Assembly: GCF_900583165.1 (NCBI RefSeq)
Contig: NZ_UTKY01000015.1
Span: 28,967-92,966 of the forward strand
DNA from: Pseudomonas viridiflava
Lineage (GTDB): Bacteria > Pseudomonadota > Gammaproteobacteria > Pseudomonadales > Pseudomonadaceae
Direction: 5' to 3'
Length of the DNA stretch: 64,000 nt
In this document: piece by piece, positions 61,593-64,000 of the stretch
How the letters are laid out: every line of letters begins with the position of its first letter
How positions within the stretch are numbered: position 1 is the stretch's first letter
Translations under genes and position numbers: made by a program
The notes under the pieces: model-generated
The model's input: the letters and a program-made list of their open reading frames with translations, nothing else
What the model was told of the DNA's origin: nothing
The model's database searches: none

Positions 61593-62645
61593 TCAGACCT
61601 TCAGGGTCGCCATGTCGATGACAAAGCGGTACTTCACGTCGCCGGCGATCATGCGGCTGTAGGCTTCGTTGATGTTGCGGATATCGAGCATTTCGATGTC
61701 GCAGCTGATGCCGTGCTCGGCGCAGAAATCCAGGACTTCCTGGGTTTCGGCAATGCCACCGATCAACGAGCCGGCCAGCACCTTGCGGCCCATGATCAGC
61801 TTGGCGGCGTTGACCGGCGGGTCGACCGGCTCGATCAGGCCGACCAGAATGTGCACGCCGTCAAAGCGCAGCACGTCGAGGTAGGGGTTCAGGTCGTGCT
61901 GCACTGGAATAGTGTCCAGCAGGAAGTCGAAGTGCCCGGCGGCGGCTTTCATCTGCTCGGCATCGGTGGACACGATCACATGGTCAGCGCCCTGGCGACG
62001 GCCTTCTTCGGCCTTGCTCGCCGAGCGGGTGAACAGGGTCACTTCAGCGCCAATCGCCTTGGCCAGCTTGATGCCCATGTGGCCCAGGCCGCCCATGCCC
62101 AATACGCCCACTTTGTCGCCGGCCTTGATGCCGTAGTGCTTGATCGGCGAGTACATGGTTACGCCCGCACACAGGATCGGCGCGGCGCTGGCCAGGTCGA
62201 GGGTGGCCGGGATCTTCACCACGAAGTGTTCGCTGACCACGATGCTGTCGGAGTAGCCGCCCATGGTGTTGCTGCCATCCACGCGGTCCGGGGTGGCGTA
62301 GGTCATGGTCGGGCCTTCGAGGCAGTATTGCTCCAGGTCTGACTTGCACGCGTCGCAGTGACGGCACGAGTCCACCATGCAGCCCACGCCCACCAGGTCG
62401 CCGACTTTATGCGCGGTGACGTTGGCGCCGACGGCGGTGACCTTGCCGACAATCTCGTGGCCCGGCATCAGCGGGTACACGGCGATGCCCCATTCGTTGC
62501 GCGCCTGGTGGATATCGGAGTGGCACACGCCGCAGTAGAGGATCTCGATGGCCACATCGTCAACACGCGGGCTACGGCGTTGGAAGGACATGGGGGCGAG
62601 GGGAGTGGTGGCCGACTGGGCGGCATAACCGATGGCGGTGTACAT
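61593..62645 (-). CDS. Zinc-dependent NAD(P) alcohol/aldehyde dehydrogenase (YahK/CAD-like)
   Basis: 350 residues from the ATG at 62645 (GCGAGG upstream). Catalytic zinc site CGVCHSD (Cys near 39) and GHE (near 61), structural zinc CRHCDACKSDLEQYC, and the nucleotide site GMGGLGHMGIKLAKAIGAEV. It belongs to the YahK/cinnamyl alcohol dehydrogenase-like branch, mostly aldehyde reductases using NADPH. It stops one base after the IclR gene and is divergent from an AraC activator, which probably controls it. The true substrate is not evident. Confidence 0.93.
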   Translation of the reverse strand: MYTAIGYAAQSATTPLAPMSFQRRSPRVDDVAIEILYCGVCHSDIHQARNEWGIAVYPLMPGHEIVGKVTAVGANVTAHKVGDLVGVGCMVDSCRHCDACKSDLEQYCLEGPTMTYATPDRVDGSNTMGGYSDSIVVSEHFVVKIPATLDLASAAPILCAGVTMYSPIKHYGIKAGDKVGVLGMGGLGHMGIKLAKAIGAEVTLFTRSASKAEEGRRQGADHVIVSTDAEQMKAAAGHFDFLLDTIPVQHDLNPYLDVLRFDGVHILVGLIEPVDPPVNAAKLIMGRKVLAGSLIGGIAETQEVLDFCAEHGISCDIEMLDIRNINEAYSRMIAGDVKYRFVIDMATLKV

Positions 62646-62826
62646 GGCGGAACCTCGCAAAAACACTAACAAGAGAGGCGGCGCATTCTGCGCGCCGGGC
62701 CTTGATGCGGCCATGGCGATTGCTCCGAGTCTCATGCCTATTCGTCCGGGAGTGCCCCGTGTTTGGATTTATGTGCCTTCAGACCTGCGATGATGCGCTC
62801 ATCCCTTTTTAGCGAAGTTTTTTGCC

Positions 62827-63720
62827 ATGTTGTTGACCCGCCATCTCGATGCGAATGCCACGCTGGTGTCCTTGATTGAGGGGCTTACGCCCTGCGACGG
62901 TTTCTCGCCTACTCATCTGCCTGGGGTGAAAGTGTTGCGCGCCAGTTGCGATGTGGCACGCGGGCCGCAGATCTACGAACCGAGCCTGATGTTCGTGGCC
63001 CAGGGCAGCAAACTCGCCTACCTGGGCCCGCGTACGCTGGAGTACGGGGCCGGGCACTACCTGATCCAGGCAATGCCGGTGCCGTTCGAATGCGAGACGT
63101 TTGCCATGGCGCCGGATGCACCGTTGTACGGAGTCACGGTGGGTATTGATCGCGTAGTGCTGGGGGAGTTGGTGATGGCCATGGGCATTCAGGCCGGGCC
63201 GCCGCCGACGGCGCAGACGCTGGAGTCGATGAGTTCGGTGGTGCTTGATGACGCCATGCGCGGTTGCGTCGAGCGGTTGCTGCAGTGCCTGCACGATCCG
63301 CTGGAAAGCCGGATCATGGGCCCGGCGCGGGTGCGTGAATTACTGTTCTGCGCGCTGCGCGGGCCCCAGGCGGATGTGTTGCGCGCCTTGGTGGAACAGC
63401 AAGGGCAGTTTTCGCGGATCGCCACGTCTTTGAGTCACCTGCATGCCCATTACGCCGAGCCGCTGAATATCGAGACCCTCGCCGGGTATGCGCATATGAG
63501 TGCGTCGACGTTTCACGAGCATTTCAAGCGCTGCACCTTGTTGTCGCCGGTGCAGTACCTCAAGCGTTTGCGCTTGTTGAAGGCCCAGCAGTTGCTGCTG
63601 GTGGAAGGGGTAGGTGTGGCGCAGGCGGCGCACAGCGTGGGGTACCAGAGTACGTCGCAGTTCAGTCGCGAATATAAGCGTTACTTTGAGCGCAACCCCG
63701 GCGAAGAGCGGGCTGCATAA
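62827..63720 (+). CDS. AraC-family regulator divergent from the dehydrogenase
   Basis: 297 residues. N-terminal AraC_N cupin-type domain (about 20-180; PQIYEPSLMFVAQGSKLAYLG, with LEYGAGHYLI) and two HTH motifs (LSHLHAHYAEPLNIETLAGYAHMSASTFHEHFK, VAQAAHSVGYQSTSQFSREYKRYF in pieces). Many such genes sit divergent from the oxidoreductase they activate, usually in response to an aldehyde or electrophile, so this one likely acts on the zinc dehydrogenase at 61593. Confidence 0.9.
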   Translation: MLLTRHLDANATLVSLIEGLTPCDGFSPTHLPGVKVLRASCDVARGPQIYEPSLMFVAQGSKLAYLGPRTLEYGAGHYLIQAMPVPFECETFAMAPDAPLYGVTVGIDRVVLGELVMAMGIQAGPPPTAQTLESMSSVVLDDAMRGCVERLLQCLHDPLESRIMGPARVRELLFCALRGPQADVLRALVEQQGQFSRIATSLSHLHAHYAEPLNIETLAGYAHMSASTFHEHFKRCTLLSPVQYLKRLRLLKAQQLLLVEGVGVAQAAHSVGYQSTSQFSREYKRYFERNPGEERAA

Positions 63721-63747
63721 TTTCACTGACACGATGGGATCAAAACT

Positions 63748-63818
63748 GTGGGAGGGGGCTTGCCCCCGATGGCAGTGGGTCAGCTGCAAATATGCTGGCT
63801 GATACACCGCTATCGGGG
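63748..63818. repeat. REPIN truncated by an IS
   Basis: The left arm GTGGGAGGGGGCTTGCCCCC and the GATGGCAG...GCTATCGGGG core are normal, but the right arm stops after CTATCGGGG where the IS sequence begins. The rest of the arm should reappear beyond the window. Confidence 0.85.
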
Positions 63819-64000
63819 TGTTGAACCGTAGACATCGTTTACATCTGAAACCGGGGACATCGTTTACACATTCGAGGCTTGGACACGGGTCATGCCACGT
63901 CCAAGCCTTCCCAAGGGATAATCACACAGGTACAAATCCCAAACATCTTCCTCAGCTTCTTTGAGCCCTATCCTTTCCCCTGATAGTGCCTCGCTGACAA
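63819..64000 (-). mobile_element. IS481-like insertion sequence, right part missing (window edge)
   Basis: The end starts TGTTGAACCGTAGACATCG. A GACATCGTTTACA motif occurs twice, 25 bases apart, inside the first 60 bases, typical of transposase binding sites at an IS end. The C-terminus of a transposase is read outward on the minus strand. Confidence 0.75.
63864..64000 (-). CDS. IS481-like transposase, C-terminal fragment (5' end outside window)
   Basis: The last 45 codons of a minus-strand frame, ending at a TAA at 63864-63866. The residues ...ALSGERIGLKEAEEDVWDLYL-like and CDYPLGRLGRGMTRVQ resemble the C-terminal segment of IS481 integrase-type transposases, after the DDE core (the catalytic residues lie beyond the window). 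Whether the element is intact cannot be seen. Confidence 0.7.
   Translation of the reverse strand, partial: VSEALSGERIGLKEAEEDVWDLYLCDYPLGRLGRGMTRVQASNV

Overview
The window is a 64 kb chromosomal segment of a Pseudomonas, most likely a member of the P. fluorescens group. The evidence is the gene order (alaS-lysC-rsmA-tRNAs-mgtE-amrZ; rne-rluC-sppA-maf-yceD-rpmF-plsX-fabDG-acpP-fabF-pabC-mltG-tmk-holB-tatD; phoPQ; dctA beside an AraC regulator), the near-identity I recognise to Pseudomonas AmrZ, PhoP/PhoQ, FlgZ and XdhC/MocA types, and about a dozen copies of a fluorescens-type REP/REPIN repeat whose arms start GTGGGAGGGGGCTTGC. Most of the window is core genome; the clearly accessory parts are a nucleoside-type catabolic cluster, an L-arabinose-type uptake cluster and an IS at the right edge.

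Layout. 1-6.5 kb: end of alaS, lysC, rsmA, tRNA-Ser(GCT), two identical tRNA-Arg(ACG), mgtE, amrZ, two small membrane proteins, tRNA-Arg(CCT). 6.7-8.1 kb: an MFS transporter. 8.1-15.9 kb: flagellar and chemotaxis genes, flgM-flgN-flgZ and flgA leftward, cheV-cheR and flgBCDE rightward, with recognisable sigma-28 and sigma-54 promoters. 16-22 kb: class Ia nrdA with two NrdR-like boxes and DnaA boxes upstream, then an OmpR-type two-component pair. 22-26 kb: phosphopantetheinyl transferase, phoPQ, an AraC regulator. 26.2-29.5 kb: dctA with a sigma-54 promoter and two upstream palindromes, then xdhC-mocA. 29.7-33.6 kb: RNase E with a roughly 690-nt leader. 33.6-46.8 kb: rluC to tatD, a long rightward run covering RNA modification, envelope, fatty acid synthesis, folate, peptidoglycan and DNA replication genes; pilZ, which lies between holB and tatD in P. 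aeruginosa, is absent. 46.77-46.89 kb: a leftward small RNA that by position, size and terminator is RgsA (P16). 47-50.3 kb: TetR regulator, MoaA, a lipoprotein and a DUF1285 protein.

50.4-54.6 kb: a four-gene unit (GntR regulator, ADP-ribosylglycohydrolase, NCS1 permease, PfkB kinase) with the same parts list as the poorly understood E. coli yegTUVW locus but with a different transporter family; it is the best candidate here for an undescribed metabolic system. 54.7-56 kb: two small unknown proteins and a GNAT acetyltransferase. 56.2-61.6 kb: SDR dehydrogenase, AraFGH-type ABC transporter and an IclR regulator, probably for L-arabinose or a related sugar. 61.6-63.7 kb: a zinc alcohol dehydrogenase divergent from an AraC activator. 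The last 182 bases are the end of an IS481-like element inserted inside the second arm of a REPIN.

Coordinates of starts were chosen from ribosome binding sites, overlap with the preceding gene and family length. Functional statements rest on motif recognition and remembered gene order, not on a database search.
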